This document shows positions 39,604 to 47,924 of a DNA stretch of 64,000 nucleotides, piece after piece (positions within the stretch are counted from its first letter, which is position 1; every line of letters begins with the position of its first letter). Both the position numbers and the translations under genes were made by a program. The notes below the pieces were generated by a model. That model had not been told where the DNA came from, made no database searches, and worked only from the letters and a program-made list of their open reading frames with translations. The DNA is from Rhodococcus sp. IEGM 1409 (lineage in GTDB: Bacteria > Actinomycetota > Actinomycetes > Mycobacteriales > Mycobacteriaceae): assembly GCF_030056735.1 (NCBI RefSeq), contig NZ_JASHKN010000002.1, positions 62,001 through 126,000 on the forward strand. The letters run 5' to 3'.

Positions 39604-40440
39604 ATGAGTGAATCAACGGGAATGCTCGGGCTGGACCGGGAGCTGAAGGCCAAGCACCGGGCAATGTGGGGTCTCGGTAACTATCCGGCGGTAGCGACGC
39701 AGGTCATCGCGGAACTCGGACCTGTATTGGTACGTGAATGCGGCGTGCAGAAAGGAGATCGGGTGCTTGACGTCGCCGCGGGATCCGGCAACGCCGCCAT
39801 TCCGGCTGCTGCGCTGGGTGCGCAAGTGATCGCCACCGACCTGGCTCCCGAACTATTCGTGGCAGGAAAGGAGGCCGCGGCGATCGCGGGTGTCGAACTC
39901 GATTGGCGGGAGGCCGATGCCGAGGCTCTTCCCTTCGGCGACAACGAGTTCGACGTGGTGATCTCGTGCGTCGGCGTGATGTTCGCCCCGCATCATCAGC
40001 GCGCCGCGGACGAACTTCTGCGAGTATGCCGACCCGGCGGAAAGATCGGAGTGCTGAGTTGGACTCCGACGGGATTCATCGGCGAGATGTTCAAGACGAT
40101 GAAGCCGTACGCTCCGCCGCCGCCTCCTGGTTCGGAGCCGGCGCCTTTGTGGGGCGACGAGAACCATGTTCGTGATCTGCTCGGCGATGTTGCCACGAGG
40201 ACAGACGTACTGCGTGTGGGCAGATTCGGCGGGCCAGAAGATTTTCGTGATTTCTTCAAGAAGAACTACGGTCCGACCATCGCGGTGTACCGGAACATCG
40301 GCGACGATCCTGACCGAACGCAGGCGCTGGACCGAGATCTGTTCGAGTTGGCGGAAAAGTACGGCAGCGGAAGCGAGCCCTTCGTGATGGAGTGGGAGTA
40401 CCTGCTGGTCACCGCGACACCCGATGGGGGAGGTGCGTGA
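39604..40440 (+). CDS. Class I SAM-dependent methyltransferase
   Basis: The 278-residue product from ATG 39604 (GAAGGAGAACGGTA upstream) has a Methyltransf_11-type Rossmann core: motif I VLDVAAGSGNAAIPAA, acidic motif ATDLAPEL, and the later ADAEALPFGDNEFDVVIS. It probably methylates a small molecule; the substrate is unknown. Its stop overlaps the start of a BBE-type flavin oxidase (TGATG), so the two enzymes are made together under the HxlR-SCP2 regulator. Confidence 0.88.
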   Translation: MSESTGMLGLDRELKAKHRAMWGLGNYPAVATQVIAELGPVLVRECGVQKGDRVLDVAAGSGNAAIPAAALGAQVIATDLAPELFVAGKEAAAIAGVELDWREADAEALPFGDNEFDVVISCVGVMFAPHHQRAADELLRVCRPGGKIGVLSWTPTGFIGEMFKTMKPYAPPPPPGSEPAPLWGDENHVRDLLGDVATRTDVLRVGRFGGPEDFRDFFKKNYGPTIAVYRNIGDDPDRTQALDRDLFELAEKYGSGSEPFVMEWEYLLVTATPDGGGA

Positions 40441-41828
40441 TGACGACGGTCGAGTTCGCACCACTGAAATCGGCGATCACAGGTTCTGTGTTCGACCCCC
40501 GAGATCCGGAGTACGACGACGCCAGATCGATCTGGAACGGGCAGATCGATCATCGTCCGGCGGTGATCGCCCGGTGCCGGTCGGCGTCGGATGTGGCTGT
40601 GGCACTTGCATTTGCCAGAGCCCATTCGTTGGAGGTTTCGGTCAGAGGTGGCGGGCATTCCTACCGCGGCACATCGGTGTGTGAAGGCGGTGTGATGATC
40701 GATCTCAGTGCGATCAACGTAGTCAGCGTCGCCCCGTCAGCGAAGCGAGCCAGGGTCGGTGGTGGTGCGACGATTGCCGACCTCGACACGGCGACGCAGG
40801 AACACGGGTTGGCGGTGACCGGCGGAGTGATCAGTGATACCGGCGTCGGTGGCCTGACGCTCGGTGGTGGCATGGGGTGGTTGACCCGCACGCTCGGCCT
40901 GGCGATCGACAATCTGGTGTCGGCGGAGGTGGTGCTCGCCGACGGTTCGATCGTGCGAGCCTCCGAGAACGATCACAGCGACTTGTTCTGGGCACTGCGC
41001 GGCGGCGGCGGAAACTTCGGAGTGGTCACCGAATTCGAGTACCGTCTGAGCGAGATCGGTCCGGAAGTGCATCTGGGACTGTTCTTCTGGGGGATGGAGG
41101 ACGGGCCGGCAGCGCTTCGTCTGTGCCGCGAGGTGGTGCCGGCCCTGCCGGGAAACGCCGGTGCAATGCTTGCGGTCAGTTTGTCCGCGCCGCCGGCACC
41201 GTTTGTCCCGGATCAGTTTCACCTGCTTCCCGGATACGCGTTACTGGTAGCCGGTTTCGGATCGGAAGAGGAACACTCGAATGCGATTGCGCCGATTCGA
41301 GAGGGGGTGCCGACGCTTTTCGAGTTCGTCACCCCGATTCCGTACACCGGTTTGCAGTCGATGCTCGACGACTCGGAACCGTGGGGTGCGTACGCCTATG
41401 AGAAGGCTTTGGACCTGGTGGATTTCTCCGACGACGTGATCGATGTTCTGACCGAACAAGCGGGCAAGAAATCTTCGCCGATGTCCTTCATGCCGATCTT
41501 TCCGCTACAGGGAGCTTTCACTTCCATCGGCGAGGACGAGACTGCGTTCGGTGGTTCTCGCACACCACATTACGTGTGCAACATGACGGCGACGGCCACC
41601 GATGCCGGAACGCTGGAATTGGACCGATCGTGGGTGCGTGAGACCTGGGAGGCGTTGCGTCCGTTCTCGTCCAATCAAGGCGGGTATGTCAACTTCATGA
41701 CCGATGTCGACGAGGACCGAGTGCGAGCCTCCTACGGCGCGGTGAAGTATGCGCGATTGTCCGCAGTCAAGGCGAAGTACGACCCGGACAACGTGTTTCA
41801 CCTCAACGCAAACATTCTGCCTGCGTGA
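40440..41828 (+). CDS. BBE-type FAD-linked oxidase
   Basis: The 462-residue product from ATG 40440 is a berberine-bridge-enzyme-like flavoprotein. It has an FAD_binding_4 domain with VRGGGHSYRG, where His73 is the likely 8-alpha FAD attachment, then GGGMGWLTRTLGLAIDNL and GGGGNFGVVTEFEYRL. The C-terminal BBE segment is YDPDNVFHLNANI. Such oxidases act on sugars, alkaloids or polyketides. The second (Cys) flavin link is not evident near the GGMGWLTRT loop. Coupled to the methyltransferase. Confidence 0.9.
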   Translation: MTTVEFAPLKSAITGSVFDPRDPEYDDARSIWNGQIDHRPAVIARCRSASDVAVALAFARAHSLEVSVRGGGHSYRGTSVCEGGVMIDLSAINVVSVAPSAKRARVGGGATIADLDTATQEHGLAVTGGVISDTGVGGLTLGGGMGWLTRTLGLAIDNLVSAEVVLADGSIVRASENDHSDLFWALRGGGGNFGVVTEFEYRLSEIGPEVHLGLFFWGMEDGPAALRLCREVVPALPGNAGAMLAVSLSAPPAPFVPDQFHLLPGYALLVAGFGSEEEHSNAIAPIREGVPTLFEFVTPIPYTGLQSMLDDSEPWGAYAYEKALDLVDFSDDVIDVLTEQAGKKSSPMSFMPIFPLQGAFTSIGEDETAFGGSRTPHYVCNMTATATDAGTLELDRSWVRETWEALRPFSSNQGGYVNFMTDVDEDRVRASYGAVKYARLSAVKAKYDPDNVFHLNANILPA

Positions 41829-41855
41829 AGCGTGCAGTCGGAGTGTGAACACCGG

Positions 41856-43055
41856 TCAGACCGTGAACACCAGGATTACGACGATCAATGCGGCCAAGAT
41901 GATGACGGCAATCATGCCGGTCATGGCGAGGGGAGCCCAGGCCACTACCTTGTCGCGGGTGCTGGCATCGGCGGGTCCGGTCGGTATTCGCGGTGGCCAG
42001 GAGAACATGTCCATCGGGCTGGGAACGTTCCGCAGTGGCGTGTTCTGTTGCACTGCAGGAAGTCCGGTGATCGTTGAGCCGGTCAGGCGATTGCGGCGGC
42101 GTGGGTCGGCAAGTTGTGTGGTCCGGTGAGCCCAGGCCGGTACGGCGCCCTCGGACGAGTAGACGGGAGCGTCGATCAACTGCTCGATCGTGCCGCCGCC
42201 CGTCGCGGCTGCAGCGAGGGCATCGCGTGCCTGAGCCATCGTCGGTCGGCGGGTGGGGTCCGGCTCGAGGAGCTGAAGGAGAACGTCGGTGAGCGGTCCG
42301 GACTTGGTGGGTCGGTAGATCTCGGCCTTGGCGACACGATGCAGTAGGGCGATCGCGTCCGAATCGATACCGAAGGGCGGTTGACCCTCGATCACCGTGT
42401 AGAGCGTCGACCCGAGTGAGAAGACGTCGCTGGCCTCGGTGGGGTCGTCGCCGCGGGCAACTTCGGGTGCGAAGTACGCGGGAGTGCCGGTGATGACCTC
42501 GTCCTGGGTGTCGGACACGTCGCTTTTTGCGCGGGCGATGCCGAAGTCGCTGATCTTGACGGTGCCGAGGGACTTGCCTCGGTCTGCGATCAGGATGTTG
42601 CCGGGTTTGATGTCGCGGTGGACGATGCCGGCGGCGTGCGCTTCGGTGAGTGCCGCAGCGATCTGCGCGCCGATCTGTGCGACTTCGAGTGGTGGCAATG
42701 CGTCGGCCAGATTCATGGCCTGGGCGAGGCTGCGGGCCGGGAAGTACTCCATGACCAACCAGGGCTCGCCGGACTCGATTGCGACGTCGTACATGGCGAT
42801 GGAGTGGGGATGGGTGAGCTTTGCGGCGTTCCTCCCCTCGCGCAATGTACGTTCGCGGACCTCTTCGGCCGTTTCGGTGTCGAGGCCTTCCGTGCTTGTG
42901 ACCTGTTTCACCGCGACGTCGCGGCTGAGGAGGGTATCGCGGGCCAGCCAGACGGCGCCCATCCCTCCGTCGCCGATCTTGGAGCGGAGTCGGTACCGCC
43001 CCGCCAGCAGGTATTCGGGCCCGATGCCCCTCCCGGTCTGCTCCTGAGCTGTCAC
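41856..43055 (-). CDS. Membrane-anchored Ser/Thr protein kinase
   Basis: The 399-residue protein has a Hanks-type kinase domain (~20-285): glycine loop IGDGGMGAVW, Lys50 in VAVKQV, HRDIKPGN at 146-153, DFG at 170-172 and GTPAYFAPE. A ~90-residue linker follows, then one C-terminal membrane span (~377-398), where the chain ends. There is no extracellular PASTA or other sensor domain, unlike PknB. It is divergent from imuA' and converges on the BBE oxidase. Substrates are unknown. Confidence 0.92.
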   Translation of the reverse strand: MTAQEQTGRGIGPEYLLAGRYRLRSKIGDGGMGAVWLARDTLLSRDVAVKQVTSTEGLDTETAEEVRERTLREGRNAAKLTHPHSIAMYDVAIESGEPWLVMEYFPARSLAQAMNLADALPPLEVAQIGAQIAAALTEAHAAGIVHRDIKPGNILIADRGKSLGTVKISDFGIARAKSDVSDTQDEVITGTPAYFAPEVARGDDPTEASDVFSLGSTLYTVIEGQPPFGIDSDAIALLHRVAKAEIYRPTKSGPLTDVLLQLLEPDPTRRPTMAQARDALAAAATGGGTIEQLIDAPVYSSEGAVPAWAHRTTQLADPRRRNRLTGSTITGLPAVQQNTPLRNVPSPMDMFSWPPRIPTGPADASTRDKVVAWAPLAMTGMIAVIILAALIVVILVFTV

Positions 43056-43162
43056 ATCTCAAGGTTAATGGATTGATGCCACTGTGACGCTCGAGGCTCC
43101 TGTGAACTGGGTTTTTTGCTCTGCTTGACGTGTCGGGGACGACACGGTTTACTGAAAACAGT

Positions 43163-43178
43163 TCGAAAATATGTTCGA
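43163..43178. promoter_or_regulatory. SOS box (LexA site) upstream of imuA'-imuB
   Basis: TCGAAAATATGTTCGA matches the mycobacterial SOS box TCGAAC-N4-GTTCGA at 11 of 12 defined positions. It lies 104 bp before the chosen imuA' start and predicts damage induction by LexA/RecA. Confidence 0.85.
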
Positions 43179-43282
43179 AATTGCTGTTCGTTGGATGCAT
43201 GTCAAACCCGACTTCCCCGCGGTTTGCCGGCTGGTTATGGATTGCGACCAGTGAGTTTTTTCCGGTGTTCCGGAGGATGGGG

Positions 43283-44173
43283 ATGACCGAGGTGACCGAG
43301 TTGGTAGAGCTGTCGGCAGATGCGGCGGGGTTGTCCCGTCAGGATCGGCTGGCACAGCTCCGCCGACAGATCGCGTCCATTCCGTCTCGGGGCGATACGT
43401 CGTTCTCCGGACCGAGTGTGTCTGTTACCGGTGTGTCCGCGACCGGTGTTTCCGGGACAGGTGCAGCAGCGTCCGAGAGTGTTGCGGACAGGGGCAGGCC
43501 GGTATTGGACCGGGCTCACAAGGCCGGTGTTCTCCCGGTGCCGGAGGGCATCGCCGCATTGTTACCGCAGGGCGGTTTGGTGCGGGGAACCGTGGTGTCC
43601 GTCGAGGGCGCGGCATCCTTGCTTGTGGGATTGGTCGCCTCGGTGACGGCGTCCGGAGGGCATGTGGCAGTCATCGGGCAGCCTCGACTGGGATTGCTGG
43701 CGGCGTACGAGATGGGTGCGCAACTGGAACGTCTGGCACTCGTTCCGGCGCCTGGGCCGGATCCGGTCGAGATCGCCGCTGTGCTGCTCGACGGTATGGA
43801 TCTGGTGATTCTGGGATTGGCGGGTGCATCGGTATCCCCGTCGCGTGCGCGGGCGGTAGTGGCACGCGCTCGGAGCAAGGGCTCGACTCTTGTTGTCACC
43901 GAAGGTCACTGGGACGGAGCCGAGGTTCGGTTGGACGCTCGGGTCCATGGTTACGGTGGGTTCGGTCAGGGCCGGGAGTTGGGGCGTGGTCGGCTCAGTT
44001 CCCTGAGCCTCGCGGTTCGTGCACGGGGGCGCTCGTTCCAGCCCCGGACCACGCGCCTGGACATCTGTAGTGCAGCCGGGCGGGTCGAGTGGGTGCCTTC
44101 TCAGCCGGTGGAGGCTGTGTCGGAGCGGGTGGTGTCGGAGCGGGTGGTGTCGTCGCAGGTGGTGTCACTGTGA
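43283..44173 (+). CDS. imuA': ImuA' mutasome protein
   Basis: The 296-residue RecA-like protein starts at ATG 43283 behind GGAGG; in-frame ATGs at 43199 and 43277 are alternatives. It has a Thr/Ser/Gly-rich segment at ~40-75, then a RecA-like core with HVAVIGQPRLGLLAAYEMGAQ and DGMDLVILGLAG. With ImuB and DnaE2 it forms the mycobacterial damage-tolerance mutasome; it corresponds to Rv3395c. The C-terminus is a short Val/Ser/Glu repeat (VSERV units) encoded by a 15-bp tandem repeat. The stop overlaps imuB by GTGA. Confidence 0.85.
   Translation: MTEVTELVELSADAAGLSRQDRLAQLRRQIASIPSRGDTSFSGPSVSVTGVSATGVSGTGAAASESVADRGRPVLDRAHKAGVLPVPEGIAALLPQGGLVRGTVVSVEGAASLLVGLVASVTASGGHVAVIGQPRLGLLAAYEMGAQLERLALVPAPGPDPVEIAAVLLDGMDLVILGLAGASVSPSRARAVVARARSKGSTLVVTEGHWDGAEVRLDARVHGYGGFGQGRELGRGRLSSLSLAVRARGRSFQPRTTRLDICSAAGRVEWVPSQPVEAVSERVVSERVVSSQVVSL
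44117..44161 (+). repeat. 15-bp tandem repeat at the 3' end of imuA'
   Basis: Units GTGTCGGAGCGGGTG occur at 44117-44131 and 44132-44146, followed by a degenerate unit at 44147-44161. They encode VSERV, VSERV and VSSQV, just before the imuB start. Confidence 0.85.
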
Positions 44174-45723
44174 GCAGAGTTCTGGCGTTGTGGTGTCCGG
44201 ACTGGCCGGCGGTGGCAGCGGCAGCGCTGGCCGATCTTCCGGCAACGCATCCCGTCGCGGTCACCTCGGGTAATCGGGTGATCGCATGTTCGGCGACGGC
44301 CCGCGCGGAGGGAGTTCGCCGAGGCTTGCGACGACGCGAGTCGCAGGCCCGCTGCCCGGAACTGTATGTGGCGACGGCAGATCCGGAACGCGACGCCAGA
44401 TTGTTCGAGCCGGTGGCCGCGGCCATCGATGCGGTGGCACCGGGCGTCGAGGTACTCCGTCCTGGTTTGTTGGTGCTCAGTGCGCGAGGTGTCAGTCGGT
44501 ACTTCGGTTCGGAGGAAGCCGCGGCGGAACGATTGGTGGATCAGGCATCTGCTGCGGGCGTCGAGAGCCAGGTGGGTGTGGCGGATCAGCTGTCCACAGC
44601 GGTCATTGCCGCGCGCCGGGCAGCGCTGGTGCCGCCGGGGGAGGGAGCACGGTTTCTGGCGCCGCTACCCATGCCGGAGTTGGCGGCCGAGCCCAGCCTC
44701 TCTGCGCCGCATCGCGGAGAGTTGGTTGATCTGCTGCGCAGGCTCGGGATCAGGACCATCGGTGCTTTCGCGGATTTACCGGCAGTGGACGTCGCTTCGC
44801 GTTTCGGTGCCGATGCGGTGCTCGCGCATCGTGCGGCGCGTGGTGAACCCGAGCGGCCACCGTCGGCGCGGACGCTTCCGCCGGACCTGGAAGTGGAGCA
44901 GCATTACGATCCCTCGATCGAGCGGGTGGATGCCGCAGCGTTTGCCGGGCGTGCCTTGGCAAGTCTGCTGCACGACAAGCTGTCCGCCGCCGCGGTGGCG
45001 TGTACGCGTCTGTCGATTTCGGCGAGCACGGGTAACGGTGAAAATCTTTCTCGGACTTGGCGTTGCGCCGAACCTCTGACACCGGAGGGAACGGCCGATC
45101 GAGTGCGATGGCAACTGGACGGCTGGCTCACCGGGCGCAGTGAGACCCGGCCGACCGCAGGCATAGCAGTGTTGCGTCTGGAACCAGTGGAGGTGGTCAG
45201 TGCCGGTGCCTTGCAGTTGGGACTGTGGGGCGGTGTCGGCGACGAGGAGGAGCGAGCCAGGCGAGCATTGGTGCGCGTGCAAGGTCTTCTGGGCGGCGAA
45301 TCGGTTCAGGTCGGTGTCCTGAGCGGAGGTCGAGGGCCCTCGGAACGAATTACCTTGTTGCCCTTGGGTGACGAGCGGGTAGCTGCCCATGATCCGACAG
45401 CCCCGTGGCCTGGTCGTCTGCCGCAGCCGTCTCCAGGCTCGATCTTCGTCGACAATCCCAAGGTATGGCTGGGGGATGTGGCCGGCAACGCCGTGTACGT
45501 CACCGAGCGCGGAGTCTTCAGTTCGCAGCCGGGAAGGCTGAAGTGGGGGAGCAAGGAATGGGCAGTGCGGGGATGGGCCGGGCCCTGGCCGGTGGACGAG
45601 CGATGGTGGGACGCAGCCTCGGCGCGCACGGCGGCGCGGGCTCAGGTTCTGCTGGAGGAATCGCGGGCGCTGCTGATGATCTGTGAAGGCGGTGGATGGT
45701 CGGTGGAGGGTGTGTACGAATGA
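44170..45723 (+). CDS. imuB: ImuB, Y-family polymerase-like mutasome adaptor
   Basis: The 517-residue product from GTG 44170 begins SRVLALWCPDWPAVAAAAL, where active Y-family polymerases have DxDxFFA, so catalytic acidic residues are missing as in ImuB. It then follows the Y-family layout with finger/little-finger segments. The long C-terminus, including RLKWGSKEWAVRGWAGPWPVDERWW, is the ImuB-specific part. It recruits ImuA' and DnaE2 to the beta clamp for mutagenic bypass. It is coupled to imuA' under the SOS box; dnaE2 is not in this window. Confidence 0.9.
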   Translation: MSRVLALWCPDWPAVAAAALADLPATHPVAVTSGNRVIACSATARAEGVRRGLRRRESQARCPELYVATADPERDARLFEPVAAAIDAVAPGVEVLRPGLLVLSARGVSRYFGSEEAAAERLVDQASAAGVESQVGVADQLSTAVIAARRAALVPPGEGARFLAPLPMPELAAEPSLSAPHRGELVDLLRRLGIRTIGAFADLPAVDVASRFGADAVLAHRAARGEPERPPSARTLPPDLEVEQHYDPSIERVDAAAFAGRALASLLHDKLSAAAVACTRLSISASTGNGENLSRTWRCAEPLTPEGTADRVRWQLDGWLTGRSETRPTAGIAVLRLEPVEVVSAGALQLGLWGGVGDEEERARRALVRVQGLLGGESVQVGVLSGGRGPSERITLLPLGDERVAAHDPTAPWPGRLPQPSPGSIFVDNPKVWLGDVAGNAVYVTERGVFSSQPGRLKWGSKEWAVRGWAGPWPVDERWWDAASARTAARAQVLLEESRALLMICEGGGWSVEGVYE

Positions 45724-45730
45724 GTTCACA

Positions 45731-45748
45731 GGTACAGCCAGCTGTACC
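45731..45748. promoter_or_regulatory. 18-bp palindrome after imuB
   Basis: GGTACAGCCAGCTGTACC has perfect 8-bp arms around CA. A half-site GGCTGTACGG lies 25 bp further on. The palindrome is 141 bp before the hydrolase start and could be an operator; the regulator is unknown. Confidence 0.4.
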
Positions 45749-45888
45749 GGACACGGTCGAGTCGGCTGTACGGACAGTAGGGGCGCTGGCGCCATCGTAC
45801 TGACGCCGTCGGGCACCTAGCGTTGATGACATTCAAAAACTCACTGTTGCAATGATTCTCGTCGTTGCAACTCTTCGCGAGGAGTGTC

Positions 45889-46734
45889 ATGAAAACGGCG
45901 GGCCGATCTGACGTTTCCGGAACCGATCGACTTCACTACCAGCCGACGGAGCTACGCGACGCACAACTTCTGGCGTACGACGAAGCCGGCGAAGGCCGGA
46001 TCGTGGAGGTGTTCGGGGACGTCGCCACAGCTGAGCACATCGTGATCTTCGTGCCAGGCAACGACAACGGCCTGGGAAACTACTTCGACGAGAACCGTCC
46101 GACAGGACCGCGAGCGAGCGGATGGACACTGGGAAGGATGCTCCGAACGCTCGGGCCGAACGACCGCGTCGCAGTGATCGTGTGGGTCGGTTACCGGACG
46201 CCGTGGGGATTTCTCGAGTCGTTCTCGCGGACCCTTGCAGAACGCGGTGCGATCGATCTGGCGCGATTGACTCGTATTTTGCCGCGTTCGGCGCATGTCA
46301 CGCTCGTCGGACACAGCTATGGGGCGGTGGTGTGCGGACTCGCCCTCCCGTCGGCACGGGTGGACGATTGTGTGGTGATCGGCAGCCCGGGAATGGGGAC
46401 CGGTTCGCGCGAAGACCTGTGCTTTGCCGGAAATCTCTGGGCTGCGCTGGGGCCGTCGGACTGGATCCGGTACTTCCCACGCGTGAAGATCGGTCGTCTC
46501 GGGCACGGCCCGTCTCCAGTCCGAGCGCAGCACGGAGCCGTTGTTTTCAACACCGGTGCCGTTCGAGGGCATTGCGGATACTTCGCCGATGCAAGCGAGG
46601 CGCTGCGCAACATCGCGAGGATCGGGCTGGCTCGCTACGACGAGGTCACGAGACCGGGGGAGTTGCCGCCTCGGCTGACCACGTCAGCAATCCGCGAGGA
46701 CAGGTCTATCCTGGGAACTCGTGAGTGTCGCTAA
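45889..46734 (+). CDS. Alpha/beta hydrolase (DUF1023-like)
   Basis: The 281-residue product from ATG 45889 (GAGGAGTGTC upstream) has the phrase HIVIFVPGNDNGLGNYFDENR, a nucleophile motif TLVGHSYGAVVCGLAL and VVIGSPGMG, as in actinobacterial DUF1023 hydrolases. It ends with a late His region (GHCGYFADASEALRNIARI). There is no signal peptide. Its end overlaps a second alpha/beta hydrolase by 14 bp, so they are probably translated together. Substrate unknown. Confidence 0.82.
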   Translation: MKTAGRSDVSGTDRLHYQPTELRDAQLLAYDEAGEGRIVEVFGDVATAEHIVIFVPGNDNGLGNYFDENRPTGPRASGWTLGRMLRTLGPNDRVAVIVWVGYRTPWGFLESFSRTLAERGAIDLARLTRILPRSAHVTLVGHSYGAVVCGLALPSARVDDCVVIGSPGMGTGSREDLCFAGNLWAALGPSDWIRYFPRVKIGRLGHGPSPVRAQHGAVVFNTGAVRGHCGYFADASEALRNIARIGLARYDEVTRPGELPPRLTTSAIREDRSILGTRECR

Positions 46735-47476
46735 CGTACGAAGTGCCGGCGGGGTCCAGATCAGCTACCGCGATTCCGGCTCGCATCCCAGTGCGGCCGA
46801 TCTGCCTGCGGTAGTCCTCGTGCACGGGATGGGCGGCGACAGCGGTACCTGGGACAAGTTCGCGCGGACCCTGCGATCACGCAACCGACGAGTTGTCTCG
46901 GTCGATCTTCGCGGCCACGGCCGCAGCGCTCGGGCGTCGTCGTATCTGTTCGACGAGTTCGCAGACGACGTCATGGACGTGTGTGATCATCTCGAACTCG
47001 ACCAGGTGGATCTGGTCGGCCATTCGCTCGGCGGGCACGCGGCGTCGTTGATCGCTCAGAAACGTCCCACTGTTGTGCGGAAGTTGGTCATCGAGGAAGC
47101 GCCGTTGCCACTACGCGCAGGTGACCCGGAACAGGTATTCGCGAGGAAATTGCCGAGTGCGCCAGAACTGTGGCACGCCACAACAAGTTTGGTGCGGCAT
47201 CCGCGAGCCGCGCTGACGTTCGATCGCTCGATGACGCGGTCCGCGCTCGAGCAGTTCCGCCGACCGGATCCGCAGTGGTGGGATCGCTTGCCGCTCATCG
47301 AGGCCGACATGTTGTTCCTGCGTGGAGGTCTGGGCGGGATGGTGGACCCCGTTCGCCTCGACGCTGTTGCAGCCACCGTCGCGCGCTGCGAATTGGTCTC
47401 CTTCCGCACCGGCCACAGCGTCCACCGCGACGGTCATCGCCAATTCGAATCCGTTGTGTTGCCGTTCATTTCCTGA
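46721..47476 (+). CDS. Alpha/beta hydrolase
   Basis: The 251-residue product from GTG 46721 has oxyanion motif VLVHGMGGDSGTWDKFARTL, nucleophile motif DLVGHSLGGHAASL (Ser about residue 107), DLRGHGRSA, and terminal GHSVHRDGHRQFE supplying the catalytic His. It starts inside the preceding hydrolase gene. Similar proteins include esterases and haloperoxidase-like hydrolases. Substrate unknown. Confidence 0.85.
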   Translation: MSVANVRSAGGVQISYRDSGSHPSAADLPAVVLVHGMGGDSGTWDKFARTLRSRNRRVVSVDLRGHGRSARASSYLFDEFADDVMDVCDHLELDQVDLVGHSLGGHAASLIAQKRPTVVRKLVIEEAPLPLRAGDPEQVFARKLPSAPELWHATTSLVRHPRAALTFDRSMTRSALEQFRRPDPQWWDRLPLIEADMLFLRGGLGGMVDPVRLDAVAATVARCELVSFRTGHSVHRDGHRQFESVVLPFIS

Positions 47477-47543
47477 AAGTGGAATATCCGATCAGTTCCG
47501 GGAAGAACCCATCCACAACGCGTGCGGCACCGAATGTACTTCC

Positions 47544-47885
47544 ATGCACACCAACGGCAACGACTGGTCCGCGCACGAATACGTCGACGCGGTAGCACGA
47601 TCCGTTCACGGTGAGACAGTTCGATGGCCGCAGGGTCCGAGCATGGATGCGGTGATCGTTCTCCCCGTTCATGCCCGAAACCATCCGGGGAAAAACGCAG
47701 TTCTGCTCTGGAATCATGACTTCGGTTGGTCGTGGGGCGTCGAGGAGGCTGATGTGCGACGGACGATTTCGATAGTCGACACTCTCGGCATCGGCCGGAC
47801 ACCCGATCCGCTGCGCTGTGCGGATCGGGTAATCGAGCTGATCAGCGCTCAGGAAGTTTGCTCGAGTATGTGTAGCGAACACTGA
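47544..47885 (+). CDS. Small hypothetical protein, possibly DUF6292-like
   Basis: The 113-residue frame from ATG 47544 has SAHEYVDAVARSV near the start and KNAVLLWNHDFGWSWGVE in the middle. It ends DRVIELISAQEVCSSMCSEH. The segment with LLW...GW resembles the actinobacterial DUF6292 domain from memory, but this is weak. The open frame reaches back to 47322 through an overlap with the preceding hydrolase, which is unlikely to be translated. Function is unknown. Confidence 0.5.
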   Translation: MHTNGNDWSAHEYVDAVARSVHGETVRWPQGPSMDAVIVLPVHARNHPGKNAVLLWNHDFGWSWGVEEADVRRTISIVDTLGIGRTPDPLRCADRVIELISAQEVCSSMCSEH

Positions 47886-47924
47886 TTCGGTCAACTCTGG
47901 GGCGACAACGCCTCCGAGAGGACG

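Noticed and set aside
41803-43200. A 465-codon minus-strand frame overlapping the Ser/Thr kinase in another frame
   Set aside because: The kinase frame has every catalytic motif; this one is Arg/Pro/His-rich low complexity.
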